A stretch of DNA of 52,454 nt from Pseudomonadota bacterium (GCA_018830485.1 JAHJRQ010000009.1:1-52454), one strand, 5' to 3'. Shown: positions 1 to 8,855, counted from the first letter of the stretch. Made by a program: numbers and translations. The notes: generated by a model not told the origin, from the letters alone.

Positions 1-129
1 AATTTGAAAGATCCGGCGGTGGCTACTTCGATCCAGAAAGATTATACCGGCTTTGCCGTTACCAAACCGAGCGATTATGCCAGTCTGCTTGGCATTATCA
101 AAAAGGTCGACGCCAAGATGGCCAAATAA
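1..129 (+). CDS. C-terminal fragment of an unidentified protein
   Basis: Frame 1 is open from the first base to a TAA at 127-129 and gives the last 42 residues of a protein whose start lies outside the window. The fragment is lysine-rich and ends in DAKMAK. It resembles the tail of a periplasmic substrate-binding protein (a GFAV..P.DYASL..I pattern), but this is too short to name a family. It sits 42 bases upstream of a chemoreceptor on the same strand, so it could be a partner ligand-binding protein in one operon. That is inference from position only. Confidence 0.6.
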   Translation, partial: NLKDPAVATSIQKDYTGFAVTKPSDYASLLGIIKKVDAKMAK

Positions 130-171
130 TTCCGCAACGACACAAGCGCATATCCAGCAAGGGGATCGTGA

Positions 172-1788
172 ATGGCTTCGAAAAATAGAGGAATTGCCGC
201 CAGATTCATTCTCATCGTTTCAATCCTGGCGCAGGCCCTGATGGTGGTGCTGGCGGTGGTGGCTATCTTCACCGCCAGCAGTTCACAGAAAAAGCAGGCG
301 GACGGGTTCATCAACCGGCTGAAATCCGAGCAGGCGGAGCAGGAAAAGCTGCTGGCCGGTAAATTGAGGCAGAAAGGGGAATCCGTCGCCGCGCTCCTGG
401 CTCAAACCGGATCGGCCCTGATCATCGGCTATGATTTCGATTCCATGACCAGGCTTGCCGCCAACGCCAAGAACGACGAAGACGTTGTTTCCGTGGTCTT
501 TTACGGCCAGGACAAGAGCGTGCTTGCCGAGGCCAAGGGCCAGGAGCAAGCCAAGGAGACCCTGCGCAAGGAAATCCTCTTTGAGGGCAAGGGAATCGGA
601 TTTGTCGAGGTGGGCTTGAGTTTTGCCGGGGTGGAGAAAAATTCCGCGGAAGTCTCCCTCCGCATCGAGGAGCTGGTGCGGACCACCCAGGAGGAGTTGA
701 CCGCGGCTTCCTGGCGGTTGGGGCTGGTCATCGTTCTCGCCATCGGCTGCGTGGTGCTGGCCCTGTGCTTTGCGGTGTATTGGAGTTTGTCCCATTTTGT
801 CATCACTCCGGTCGGCAAGATCATTAATGGGTTGGAGGACTGCGCCGCTCAGGTGACTTCCGCCTCGGGTCAGCTTTCCTCCTCGGCGCATACCTTGGCG
901 GAAGGCGCCTCCGAGGAGGCGGCTTCCCTGGAAGAGACTTCCGCCTCCTTGGAAGAGGTTTCGACCATGGCCCGGCGCAATGCCGATAATGCCGCCGAGT
1001 GCAATTCGCTCATGCGCGAGGTGAATACGGTGATGGGCAAGGCCAATCAGTCCATGGCCGCGCAAACCGTGGCCATGGAAGAAATTTCCAAGGCCAGCGA
1101 GCAGACCTCGAAGATCATCAAAACCATTGACGAGATCGCCTTCCAGACCAACCTGCTGGCCTTGAACGCCGCGGTTGAGGCGGCCCGGGCCGGCGAGGCC
1201 GGGGCGGGCTTTGCCGTGGTCGCCGACGAGGTCCGCAATCTGGCGATGCGGGCGGCGGAAGCGGCTCGCAACACCGCGGTGCTCATCGAAGGCACGGTGA
1301 AGAAGGTGAAGGAGGGAGAGGAGTTGTTGGTGCAAACCAACGAGGATTTCTGCGAGGTTGCCGAGGTCGCGGCCAAGGTTGGCAGCCTGGTTGACGAAAT
1401 TGCCATTGCCTCCGGCGAGCAGACCTCGGGGCTTGATCAGGTCAACACGGCGATCACCGAAATCGACCGGGTCACCCAGCAGACCGCGGCCAGCTCGGAA
1501 GAGGCGGCCAGCGCCTCGGAGGAGCTGAGCGCCCAGGCCGAGTACATGAAAAATTATGTGGAAGATCTGGCGGTACTGGTCAGCGGCGGGGTCAAGAAAA
1601 GCAGCAGTGCGTTAAAACGGCCGCCGGAGGCAGGCAGGCGGAAGGTTTCCCGCCAGGGCGCAAGCAGGGCCTTGACGGCGCCGCCAAGGCAGAAGGTTGC
1701 CGCCAAGGCCCTGCCGCCAGCCTCGGCCGGCACAAAAAAGGCTGAAGAGGTGATTCCCTTTGAAGATGAAAAGTTCGAGGATTTTTGA
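172..1788 (+). CDS. methyl-accepting chemotaxis protein
   Basis: A transmembrane chemoreceptor of 538 residues. Residues about 10-33 form the first membrane helix. A small periplasmic sensor region (about 36-180) follows, with a second membrane helix at about 183-206. The rest is the long cytoplasmic coiled coil, with repeated SxEExAS-type methylation-helix patterns and the highly conserved signalling tip around [18 protein letters not shown], which binds CheA and CheW. The C-terminal tail after about residue 495 is basic and Ala/Pro-rich and ends in an acidic FEDEKFEDF segment, a pattern seen in deltaproteobacterial receptors and possibly a tether for adaptation enzymes. No clear HAMP domain is visible. 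AAGGGG lies a few bases upstream of the ATG. The ligand cannot be read from sequence. Confidence 0.95.
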   Translation: MASKNRGIAARFILIVSILAQALMVVLAVVAIFTASSSQKKQADGFINRLKSEQAEQEKLLAGKLRQKGESVAALLAQTGSALIIGYDFDSMTRLAANAKNDEDVVSVVFYGQDKSVLAEAKGQEQAKETLRKEILFEGKGIGFVEVGLSFAGVEKNSAEVSLRIEELVRTTQEELTAASWRLGLVIVLAIGCVVLALCFAVYWSLSHFVITPVGKIINGLEDCAAQVTSASGQLSSSAHTLAEGASEEAASLEETSASLEEVSTMARRNADNAAECNSLMREVNTVMGKANQSMAAQTVAMEEISKASEQTSKIIKTIDEIAFQTNLLALNAAVEAARAGEAGAGFAVVADEVRNLAMRAAEAARNTAVLIEGTVKKVKEGEELLVQTNEDFCEVAEVAAKVGSLVDEIAIASGEQTSGLDQVNTAITEIDRVTQQTAASSEEAASASEELSAQAEYMKNYVEDLAVLVSGGVKKSSSALKRPPEAGRRKVSRQGASRALTAPPRQKVAAKALPPASAGTKKAEEVIPFEDEKFEDF

Positions 1789-1810
1789 TCCCTGCCCGTG
1801 AGAGCAAGAA

Positions 1811-1842
1811 AAAGCCCGCCTTGAAAGAGGCGGGCTTTTTTT
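1811..1842. terminator. bidirectional intrinsic terminator between mcp and ribF
   Basis: A perfect 10-bp stem, AAAGCCCGCC (1811-1820) with GGCGGGCTTT (1829-1838), has an 8-base loop and is followed by T residues. The A run on the other side lets it also work for the minus-strand ribF, whose stop codon at 1841-1843 abuts it. Confidence 0.9.
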
Positions 1843-2815
1843 ATCGGTTGTACTTCTCCTCGCAGGCGAGCAGGATATCCTGCCGGGCATCGGCAAGGAC
1901 CTTCCGTGCCTCTGTCACATCCTGGCCGATCTGGGCTGCCAGTTCTCCGGCGCCGGAAAATTTCTTTTCCCCGCGCAGGAAGCGGAGCAGGTTTATCTTG
2001 ATCGGTTTTCCGTAGATATCCTGATTGAAGTCAAAGATATGGGTTTCGGCGGAAAGTTTTTGCCCTTCAAAGGTCGGGTTGTAGCCGATGTTGAGTACGC
2101 CGCCGTAGCATTTGCCGTCGTAGATCACCTGGGTGACGTACACGCCCAAACGCGGGCAGAGATCTTCCTCGGCAATGGCGAGGTTGGCGGTGGGAAAGCC
2201 CAGCAGGGGGCCGCCGCGCTGCTTGCCCATTTTCACCTCGCCCCGGATCTGGTAATAGCGGCCCAGCAGCTTCTTGACATCGACCATCTTGCCCAGCCCC
2301 ACCAGCTCCCGGATTTTGGTGCTGCTGGCCAGCATCCCTTCCACATAGTAGGGCTCCACCACCGAGACCGTGAAGCCCTTGGCCTTGCCCTGTTCCTGCA
2401 GAAAGGGGATGTCGCCTTGGCGGCTCTTGCCGAAAGCGTAGTCGTACCCCACCACCAGATCCCGGACGCCGATGGCCTTGCGCAGGACCTGGTCCACAAA
2501 GGTCTCGGCCGGGGTGTTGGCAAATTCCCTGGTAAAGGGGAGGATGATCAGCGCATCGATATTGGCCAGGGCGATGAGCTCTTTTTTCTGTTCGGCGGTG
2601 GAGATCAGCTTCAGGCCGATGTCCGGACGGACCACCTTGAGCGGATGCGGTTCGAAGGTCACAACCACGCTGGTGCCCTTGTTTTGATAGGCGCGGCTCA
2701 CCACCTCGGAGAAAAGAATTTGATGGCCCAGATGGACGCCGTCAAAGTTGCCGATGGTGACGGCGGCCCTGGGGAAAGGGGCTGGTATGTCGCTGATGTT
2801 TGTGAATATATCCAT
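1841..2815 (-). CDS. ribF: bifunctional riboflavin kinase / FAD synthetase
   Basis: Converts riboflavin to FMN and then FAD in the cytoplasm. The N-terminal nucleotidyltransferase domain shows the family signature TIGNFDGVHLGHQ near residues 20-32 and a later SSTKIRELV motif. The C-terminal riboflavin-kinase domain has GPLLGFPTANL and the YGGVLNIGYNPTF stretch. I chose the ATG at 2815 (MDIFTNISDIP), giving 324 residues, close to the usual length of about 310. An upstream ATG at 2875 would add 20 unconserved residues. The chosen start has AGGA about 9 bases upstream. The gene is monocistronic and ends in the terminator shared with the chemoreceptor. Confidence 0.95.
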   Translation of the reverse strand: MDIFTNISDIPAPFPRAAVTIGNFDGVHLGHQILFSEVVSRAYQNKGTSVVVTFEPHPLKVVRPDIGLKLISTAEQKKELIALANIDALIILPFTREFANTPAETFVDQVLRKAIGVRDLVVGYDYAFGKSRQGDIPFLQEQGKAKGFTVSVVEPYYVEGMLASSTKIRELVGLGKMVDVKKLLGRYYQIRGEVKMGKQRGGPLLGFPTANLAIAEEDLCPRLGVYVTQVIYDGKCYGGVLNIGYNPTFEGQKLSAETHIFDFNQDIYGKPIKINLLRFLRGEKKFSGAGELAAQIGQDVTEARKVLADARQDILLACEEKYNR

Positions 2816-2920
2816 GGTGATGGGCGTCCTGATTGAGTGTGCGCATACAATAGGCGACAACCGGGAAAAGGTCAAGCCGCCGGACAGAGAGATTTTTTAT
2901 GGATGCTCTTGTAAATTTTC

Positions 2921-2950
2921 TTGACAAACACCACCCGGAAAAACTATTAT
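2921..2950 (+). promoter_or_regulatory. sigma-70 promoter for tRNA-Leu
   Basis: TTGACA at 2921-2926 and TATTAT at 2945-2950 are separated by 18 bases. The -10 box ends 15 bases before the mature tRNA 5' end. Confidence 0.8.
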
Positions 2951-2965
2951 CGCCTCTCACGATGT

Positions 2966-3052
2966 GCCGAAGTGGCGGAATTGGTAGACGCGCTAGGTTC
3001 AGGGTCTAGTGGGGGTTTCCTCGTGGAAGTTCGAGTCTTCTCTTCGGCACCA
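2966..3052 (+). tRNA. tRNA-Leu (anticodon CAG)
   Basis: An 87-base class II tRNA. The acceptor stem is GCCGAAG paired with CTTCGGC, followed by discriminator A and an encoded CCA. The D arm contains AATTGGTAGAC. The anticodon arm CTAGG-TTCAGGG-TCTAG places CAG at positions 34-36. A long variable arm and a T arm with GTTCGAGTC follow. It reads CUG, a leucine codon used heavily by the genes here. Confidence 0.96.
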
Positions 3053-3080
3053 TCTTGAAAATGTGTGCGGTGAAAAATCT

Positions 3081-3109
3081 GGTCATGCTTCGGCATGGCC
3101 TTTTTTTTT
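3081..3109 (+). terminator. intrinsic terminator after tRNA-Leu
   Basis: GGTCATGC-TTCG-GCATGGCC forms an 8-bp stem with one G-T pair, closed by a UUCG tetraloop, and is followed by nine T residues. Confidence 0.9.
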
Positions 3110-3186
3110 GCCCTGCGCAATGAGCTGACTCCCGGCCCGCCAGCGCCTGCCCTTTCGGGTTCTCCGCGTTCCCGCCGCTCTTTTTG

Positions 3187-3217
3187 TTGACCTGACATGG
3201 GTGATTCATGCTATAAT
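3187..3217 (+). promoter_or_regulatory. extended -10 promoter for the motAB operon
   Basis: A consensus TATAAT at 3212-3217 is preceded by TG one base upstream (TGCTATAAT), the extended -10 form. A weak TTGACC lies at 3187-3192 with a long 19-base spacer. Transcription would begin near 3224, about 37 bases before the chosen motA ATG. Confidence 0.7.
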
Positions 3218-3260
3218 ACCGGCATTTCCCCAAGGATATCTCAACGGAGCCGCACAGTAT

Positions 3261-4040
3261 ATGGATATAGCTACCCTTATCGGCCTGGTTATGGGCTTCG
3301 GTGCCGTGATCGGCGGCCAGATTCTTGAAGGCGGCCACGTCGAAGCCCTTCTTCAGCCCACGGCAGCCCTTATTGTTTTGGGAGGCACCTTGGGCGCAAC
3401 CTTTGTCTCCTTTCCCCTCTCGGATCTTGTGCGGGCCTTCAGCAGCGCGGCCACGGCCTTCTTTCCCCAGGAAGAAGACCCGGAGGATCTGATCGGCAAG
3501 CTGGTCGGTTTTGCCAGCACTGCCAGGAAGAACGGCCTCATAACCCTGGAGCAGGACGCGCAGCGGGTCAAGGACCGCTTTCTGGGGCAGGGGCTGGAAA
3601 TGGTTGTGGACGGCATGGACCCCGAGGAGGTCATGGCGGTCCTGCAGATCGAACTTACCAATTTCGAGGAGCGCCACAAGGTCAGCGCCGAGGTGTTCGA
3701 GGCTGCGGGCGGTTTTGCTCCCACCATCGGCATCATCGGCGCGGTTCTGGGCTTGATCCATGTCATGAACAATCTCTCCGACACCTCCAAGCTCGGAGCG
3801 GGTATTGCCGTGGCTTTCGTGGCCACGATCTACGGCCTGATGGTCGCCAACATCGTCTGCATTCCCATCAGCACCAAACTCAAGAAACGATTGAAGGAGC
3901 AGATCCTGCAGCGGGAAATAGTGATCGAAGGTTTGCTTGCCATCCAGAAAGGCGAAAATCCCCGGATGATCGAAAAGAGGTTGCGCGGGTTCACCCTGAC
4001 CAGCGGGGTGCTGATCTACAGCAGGGGCGGCGGTTCATGA
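3261..4040 (+). CDS. motA: flagellar motor stator protein MotA (MotC/PomA-like)
   Basis: The channel-forming stator subunit of the flagellar motor in the inner membrane, partner of the MotB encoded next. The 259-residue protein has two N-terminal membrane helices, a charged cytoplasmic loop (about 70-150) that contacts the rotor, and two C-terminal helices. The second pair includes GFAPTIGIIGAVLGLI, which carries the conserved proline and channel-lining residues. An in-frame ATG at 3201 lies upstream of the probable transcription start at 3224, so translation should begin at 3261 (MDIATLIG), where a GGAG lies upstream. The ion used (proton or sodium) cannot be decided by eye. Confidence 0.93.
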   Translation: MDIATLIGLVMGFGAVIGGQILEGGHVEALLQPTAALIVLGGTLGATFVSFPLSDLVRAFSSAATAFFPQEEDPEDLIGKLVGFASTARKNGLITLEQDAQRVKDRFLGQGLEMVVDGMDPEEVMAVLQIELTNFEERHKVSAEVFEAAGGFAPTIGIIGAVLGLIHVMNNLSDTSKLGAGIAVAFVATIYGLMVANIVCIPISTKLKKRLKEQILQREIVIEGLLAIQKGENPRMIEKRLRGFTLTSGVLIYSRGGGS

Positions 4041-4093
4041 GCTGTTGCCATTGAGTGGCTGCCGAATTTGGGTGGCCTTGGGGAGCGATTGTC

Positions 4094-4888
4094 ATGAGCA
4101 GACTGAAGAAGAAAAAAGCCCATGAAAAGGAGCCGAATCTGGAGCGGTGGCTTGTTTCCTACGCGGATTTCATCACCCTGCTTTTCGCCGTTTTTGTCAT
4201 GCTCTATGCCATGTCCATCGTGGATCAGAAAAAGATGGAAGAGGTGCAGGCCTCCATCCAATCCTCCTTTTCCGGGCCGCAAACGTTGACTCCGGCCCTC
4301 AAGGTTATCGGCAACAAGGATTTTGGCCTGATCCCCGAGGCAGTGGAGCCGCCGGTGCCGGTCCAGTCCCAGGATGAGGCCGCTGCCGCCGCCGAGGCCC
4401 AGGAGTTCAGCCAGATCAAGGATGACATCCAGAACAATCTCCAGGAGTATGGCGCCAAAAATGAGGTGCAGTTGACCGTCAACGAACGGGGGCTGGTGAT
4501 CAGCCTGAAAGAGGCCGGGTTTTTCCCTTCCGGCACAGCCAGGGTGCAGCCGGACGCCTTGCCCCTGCTGGACAAGATCGCCATCTCCATTTCCCGCCAT
4601 GCCAATACCCTCCGCATCGAGGGGCATACGGACAATGTGGCGATCAACTCCCCGGCCTTTCCCTCGAACTGGGAACTCTCCACGGCCCGCGCCAACAGCA
4701 TTGTCCATTATCTCATTGAGAAACACGGTTTCAAGGGCGCCAAGCTTTCGGTGACCGGGTATGCCGAATACCGGCCGATTGCCGATAACGCCAGCGAAGC
4801 AGGGCGGAAGCTCAACCGGCGGGTTGATATTGTCATGCTCTCCCGGAAGGGAGCGCAAGGCGAGGCGCTGAAATTCGACGGGGAATAA
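4094..4888 (+). CDS. motB: flagellar motor stator protein MotB (MotD-like)
   Basis: The ion-coupling, peptidoglycan-anchoring stator subunit. The 264 residues start with a basic cytoplasmic stretch. A single membrane helix follows, WLVSYADFITLLFAVFVMLY, in which Asp25 is the conserved ion-carrying residue. A linker then leads to a C-terminal OmpA-like peptidoglycan-binding domain with RIEGHTDN, NWELSTARA and LNRRVDI. The SYADFITLLFA wording is closest to the MotD type known from Pseudomonas. The ATG at 4094 has GGGGAG about 8 bases upstream. An earlier in-frame ATG at 4055 would add 13 residues with no support. It lies 53 bases after motA and 3 bases before the rhomboid gene, implying one operon. 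Confidence 0.94.
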   Translation: MSRLKKKKAHEKEPNLERWLVSYADFITLLFAVFVMLYAMSIVDQKKMEEVQASIQSSFSGPQTLTPALKVIGNKDFGLIPEAVEPPVPVQSQDEAAAAAEAQEFSQIKDDIQNNLQEYGAKNEVQLTVNERGLVISLKEAGFFPSGTARVQPDALPLLDKIAISISRHANTLRIEGHTDNVAINSPAFPSNWELSTARANSIVHYLIEKHGFKGAKLSVTGYAEYRPIADNASEAGRKLNRRVDIVMLSRKGAQGEALKFDGE

Positions 4889-4891
4889 CGG

Positions 4892-5845
4892 ATGCGCGGG
4901 CACTCCGGGAAGAGGGTCGTGCGGAAGCATGACCCCGGCTGCAAGCGGGTGCCGGCGGGGGTGACTCCGGAGGAGGAGTTGGCCAATCTGTGGTCCCTGG
5001 TGCTGCATGCCGCGGATATCGAGCATGGCCTGCGCCATGGCGAAACGGGTTGGCAGCTCCTGGTTTCGGAGGAAAACATCTCCGAGGCCAGGGAGGAATT
5101 GCTTCTTTTCTCGGAAGAAAACCGGAACTGGCCGCCGGAACGGACAGCACTGTCAGGGCGGGAGCCCTTTGTCGAAAACTCGCCGCCCGTGCTGCCCGTC
5201 ATGGGGGCGCTGGTCGTGTTTCATGCCGTCACCGGCGGCGGAGAGGGGCGCGGCCACTGGTTTGACCTCGGCGCCCTCGACAGGGCTCGGGTGCTGGACG
5301 ACGGCCAGTGGTGGCGTCTGCTCACCGCCCTGACCCTGCATGCGGACAGCGTGCACCTGCTGGGCAATATTTTTTTCGGCGGGGTGCTGGTTCACTCCCT
5401 GTGCCGGCATCTCGGCAGCGGTATTGCCTGGTTCTCGGTGCTGCTCGCCGGGGTTCTTGCAAATGCCATCAATGTACTCCTGCACGGCGAATCCTATCGT
5501 TCCGTTGGTTTTTCCACCGCGGTTTTCGGCATGGTCGGCATGTTGAGCGGCATGCGTTTGCGCAGGATCGGCGGTTGGCAGGAGATGGTGCTTGCCTTGG
5601 GCAGCGCGGCAAGCCTGCTGGCGCTCATGGGGGCCTCCGGAGAGAGAACCGATCTGGGCGCGCATTTCTGGGGGGTTGTGGTCGGCCTGCTGGTTGGGGT
5701 GCTCCTTGGCGCGCTCGGGTTTGCCGGAAAACGGGCTCTTGCTCCCCTTGCCCAATGGCTGCTTTTTTCCGGCAGCCTGGCGGCGGTGCTCGGCTGCTGG
5801 CTGTACGCCCTGTATCCTTGGGAAGGGTGGTGGTTTGTTCAATGA
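4892..5845 (+). CDS. rhomboid-family intramembrane serine protease
   Basis: Cleaves membrane proteins within the bilayer. The 317 residues have a soluble N-terminal region (about 1-95) followed by six or more membrane helices. Catalytic features are visible: the oxyanion-type HADSVHLLGN segment (His150, His155, Asn159), the nucleophile in GFSTA (Ser208) and the base in GAHFWG (His258). The gene begins 3 bases after motB with GGGGAA upstream, so it is co-transcribed with the stator genes. This is an unusual partner whose substrate is unknown. The N-terminal region, with several Glu/Leu stretches, has no domain I recognise. Confidence 0.88.
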   Translation: MRGHSGKRVVRKHDPGCKRVPAGVTPEEELANLWSLVLHAADIEHGLRHGETGWQLLVSEENISEAREELLLFSEENRNWPPERTALSGREPFVENSPPVLPVMGALVVFHAVTGGGEGRGHWFDLGALDRARVLDDGQWWRLLTALTLHADSVHLLGNIFFGGVLVHSLCRHLGSGIAWFSVLLAGVLANAINVLLHGESYRSVGFSTAVFGMVGMLSGMRLRRIGGWQEMVLALGSAASLLALMGASGERTDLGAHFWGVVVGLLVGVLLGALGFAGKRALAPLAQWLLFSGSLAAVLGCWLYALYPWEGWWFVQ

Positions 5846-5924
5846 TGCATTACGGGCATGGGGCAATCTCGTCCCGTCCGTATGAAAACCGGTGAAAATT
5901 TTTTCAAAAAAAGGAGTCGAATCT

Positions 5925-7040
5925 ATGGCTTGGGATGATCAGCAGCCGCCTTGGGGCAAGAAAAAAGGTCCGCAAACCCCGGAAGAGGTTATCGCCCTCT
6001 TGCTCACCAAGATCAAGGAGTTTTTCGACGGCGGCGAGAAGAGCGCCGCCGGCGGGACCGGCGGGGCGGGGCCGAATATCCCCGAGGGTGGTCTCTTTGC
6101 CCGCTTCGGCAAGGCCGGATTGCTCATCGGCATTTTTCTCCTGGCCAATATTGCCTACTCCGCCTTTTACACCATCGCTCCGGGCGAAAAGGGCGTGGTG
6201 CTGCGTTTCGGCAAATACGTCAAAACCACCTCCTCGGGCTTGAATTTCAAGTTGCCCTTTATGGACCAGGTCATCAAGGTGGATGTGGAAAACGTCCGCA
6301 AGGAGGAGTTCGGCTTCAGGACCAAAGTGGCCGGCCAGCGCAGCCAGTTTGAGAAGACCGGCTACGAGGCTGAATCGCTCATGCTCACCAGCGATCGCAA
6401 TGTCATCGATCTGGAGTGGGTCATCCAGTACAAGGTGCAGGATCCCATTTTCTTCGCCTTTAAGGTCAAGGATGTCAAACAGGCGGTCCGCGATATCTCC
6501 GAGGTGGTCCTGCGCCGCATCGTCGGCAACATGACCTTTGATTATGTGCTCAGCAATCGGGAAATTCTCGCCGCCGCCACCCAGCGCGAGGTCCAGGAGT
6601 CCCTGGATCGCTACCAGTCCGGGGTGAGGATCGTCACCGTCCAGTTGCAGGATGTGAACCCCCCGGATCATGTCAAGCCTGCCTTCAACGAGGTCAACGA
6701 GGCGGATCAGGATATGAAGCGGTTGGTGAACGAGGCGGAGGAGGCCTATAACCGGGAGGTGCCCAAGGCCCGGGGCGATGCGTTAAAGATGCTGGAAGAG
6801 GCGCAAGGCTATGCGGTGGAGCGGGTGAACCTGGCTAAGGGCGAGACCTCCCGTTTCCTGGCTATCCTCAAGGAATACAAGGGCGGGCAGGACGTCACCC
6901 GGAGACGGATGTATCTGGAAACCATGCAGGAGGTTCTGCCCAAGGTCAACGAGATATATGTGGTTGAAGGCGACAGGGGGGGAGTTCTGCCGTTTCTCGA
7001 TGTGAGGGGCGGAGCCAAGGCCGCGCCCAAGGCGCAATGA
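5925..7040 (+). CDS. hflK: HflK, subunit of the HflKC prohibitin-like complex
   Basis: Forms with HflC a membrane-anchored SPFH/prohibitin complex that surrounds and modulates the FtsH protease. The 371 residues have a glycine- and lysine-rich cytoplasmic head, one membrane helix at about 63-85, then the SPFH domain beginning APGEKGVVLRFGK. A long helical region rich in Glu/Ala (about 260-310) and a short C-terminal tail follow. The start is set at 5925 because AGGAG lies 9 bases upstream. The upstream in-frame ATG at 5892 would place that ribosome-binding site inside the gene. hflC follows after 61 bases in the same direction. Confidence 0.95.
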   Translation: MAWDDQQPPWGKKKGPQTPEEVIALLLTKIKEFFDGGEKSAAGGTGGAGPNIPEGGLFARFGKAGLLIGIFLLANIAYSAFYTIAPGEKGVVLRFGKYVKTTSSGLNFKLPFMDQVIKVDVENVRKEEFGFRTKVAGQRSQFEKTGYEAESLMLTSDRNVIDLEWVIQYKVQDPIFFAFKVKDVKQAVRDISEVVLRRIVGNMTFDYVLSNREILAAATQREVQESLDRYQSGVRIVTVQLQDVNPPDHVKPAFNEVNEADQDMKRLVNEAEEAYNREVPKARGDALKMLEEAQGYAVERVNLAKGETSRFLAILKEYKGGQDVTRRRMYLETMQEVLPKVNEIYVVEGDRGGVLPFLDVRGGAKAAPKAQ

Positions 7041-7101
7041 CACTACCGGGCATCTTCGTACAGGCTGCGGCGCGGATTAAGAATACAAACAGGAGAAGCC
7101 A

Positions 7102-8028
7102 GTGAATACTATGTTGCGTGGAGTTGTGATAGCGGCGGTGGTGGCGGCGGGAGTGGTGCTGGCCAATGCGTTTTTCGTTCTGCCCGAGGGCAAACAGGCG
7201 GTGATCACCCAGTTCGGCCGTCCGGTGGGCAAGCCCATCACCCAGGCCGGGCTGAAGTTCAAGACTCCTTTTATCCAGGAGGTGACGTATTTCGACAAGA
7301 TGATTCTTATCTGGGACGGGGATCCGAACCAGATTCCCACCAACGATAAAACCTTTGTCTACCTGGATATCACGGCGCGCTGGCGGATATCCAATGCCCT
7401 GGTCTTCCTGCAGGCGGTCAACAACGAAAACCGGGCCATGACCATCCTCGATGATATCATCGACGGCACGGTACGGGATCTGGTCAACAAGAACGATCTG
7501 GTGGAGATCATCCGCAGTTCGGATTGGAAGCCGGAGGAAATGGGTTTTGGTCCCGTGGGCCCGGATGAGCAGATCCGCTACGGCCGGGACAAGATCTCCA
7601 CCCTGATCCATGAAGCCGCCTCCAAGGTCACGCCCCAGTATGGCATCGAGCTGGTGGATGTGATGTTCAAGCGGGTCAACTATATCGACACGGTCCAGCA
7701 GCGGGTGTATGAGCGGATGATCTCCGAGCGCAAGCGCATCGCGGCGGAAAAACGCTCCACCGGCGAGGGGCAGAAATCCGAGATCCTCGGCAAGCTCGAG
7801 CGCGAATTGAGGGAGGTCAGCTCCGGGGCCGTCCGCGAGACCCAGGAGATCAAGGGCAAGGCCGATGGCGAAGCCGCCAGGATTTATGCGAATGCCTATA
7901 ACCAGGATCCCGAATTCTACGCCTTTTCCAAGACCCTGGACGCCTACCGGCATACCATGGGGGAAAACACCCGGCTGGTGATTGCTCCGGACTCGCCGTT
8001 TTACCGGTATCTGAAAACCGTCAAGTAG
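7102..8028 (+). CDS. hflC: HflC, subunit of the HflKC prohibitin-like complex
   Basis: Partner of HflK in the FtsH-regulating complex. It has 308 residues: an N-terminal membrane helix (about 4-25), then an SPFH domain starting LPEGKQAVITQFG. A helical segment contains ERKRIAAEKRSTGEGQ and KADGEAARIYA, typical of HflC, and the protein ends in a hydrophobic region. A GTG at 7102 is favoured because AGGAG sits 6 bases upstream; an ATG three codons later is possible. Its 3' end overlaps by 8 bases the end of the convergent zinc-ribbon gene, and no terminator separates them. Confidence 0.95.
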   Translation: MNTMLRGVVIAAVVAAGVVLANAFFVLPEGKQAVITQFGRPVGKPITQAGLKFKTPFIQEVTYFDKMILIWDGDPNQIPTNDKTFVYLDITARWRISNALVFLQAVNNENRAMTILDDIIDGTVRDLVNKNDLVEIIRSSDWKPEEMGFGPVGPDEQIRYGRDKISTLIHEAASKVTPQYGIELVDVMFKRVNYIDTVQQRVYERMISERKRIAAEKRSTGEGQKSEILGKLERELREVSSGAVRETQEIKGKADGEAARIYANAYNQDPEFYAFSKTLDAYRHTMGENTRLVIAPDSPFYRYLKTVK

Positions 8029-8701
8029 TCGGCGGCTCCAGGTCGAGGGGGGTGATCGGGTACGCGGGCCGGTGTTCCTCGGCGGAAAAGGGGAGCCTCC
8101 CCTTTGTGTTGAGCAGGGCCAGCAGTTCTTCAAGCTGGCCTTCGCTTCTCAGGTCTGATTTGCCCAGCAGGGTGAAGCGGCAGGGGCAGGAGGTCAACTG
8201 CCCCCCGCACCAGGGGCAGATTTCCACCGGGCACCCCAGGGTGTGGAGCTCTCCGTCCGCCACATGGCAAAACGGGCAGAGATCGCGGTGGAGATGGGCC
8301 GGGACATAAACCGGAAAGGACGCGAGGTCCGCATATTTTTTGAGAAAGGCCTCGCGGTTTTCAAGGTTGAAAAAAGTCAGGACCTCCTCCTCCCAGATGC
8401 CCTCCGCAAGAGATCCCAAAAAATCGGCCTGTTCGGTGGTGGCCAGGTAGAGGTAGTCGGCCTGGGCCGTGGTGGCGCAGATCAGGAAGGCGCCCTGTCT
8501 GCGGTCCAGCAATCGGAGAATGGTAATGGCGTCTTCCAGCCCCTCGGGCAGATAACTGTAAAAGGCGTGAAAGATGTTCAGGCCCACGCGGTCCGTGGCG
8601 TGTTTTTCCGCCAGGGCAACGGCCTTGGCCAGGTCGTCCGGGGGGACTCCGTATTGCATGAGCAGTTTGATGTCGGCGAGTCGCTGGGTCAGTGTGGGCA
8701 C
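8021..8701 (-). CDS. conserved hypothetical protein with C-terminal zinc-ribbon-like cysteines
   Basis: Function not recognised. The 226-residue soluble protein starts at a GTG (8701) with AAGGA upstream. The N-terminal two thirds are mixed helical without a clear motif. Residues about 140-175 carry CPFC, a lone Cys, CPWCGGQLTSC and a final Cys. This is a compact set of CxxC pairs that probably binds zinc and resembles the treble-clef ribbons found in small deltaproteobacterial regulatory or scaffold proteins. It converges on hflC with an 8-base overlap, so the two transcripts could interfere. Confidence 0.75.
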   Translation of the reverse strand: MPTLTQRLADIKLLMQYGVPPDDLAKAVALAEKHATDRVGLNIFHAFYSYLPEGLEDAITILRLLDRRQGAFLICATTAQADYLYLATTEQADFLGSLAEGIWEEEVLTFFNLENREAFLKKYADLASFPVYVPAHLHRDLCPFCHVADGELHTLGCPVEICPWCGGQLTSCPCRFTLLGKSDLRSEGQLEELLALLNTKGRLPFSAEEHRPAYPITPLDLEPPTT

Positions 8702-8732
8702 GGGTTTTCCTTTTGCTGAATTCTTGATGGAC

Positions 8733-8840
8733 TTGTAACAACTGCCCTTCGACAGGGCGAGCGGCTACTGCCTTAACGTATTGATATTCGTTCAAGCCTG
8801 TCGAAGCACCTGTTTGCAACAAATTCCAAGTTGTTACGAG
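8733..8840. repeat. intergenic inverted-repeat element
   Basis: The left end TTGTAACAACT plus CTTCGACAGG (8734-8755) is mirrored by CCTGTCGAAG (8798-8807) and AGTTGTTACGAG (8829-8840), making an imperfect palindrome of about 108 bases with no ORF. The right 41 bases recur near 32.8 kb (32 of 41 identical), so this belongs to a dispersed repeat family. Confidence 0.7.
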
Positions 8841-8855
8841 CCCACAATTTCTGCC

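Noticed and set aside
3201-3260. Earlier ATG for motA
   Set aside because: It lies between the -35 and -10 of the probable promoter, before the transcription start, and has no ribosome-binding site.
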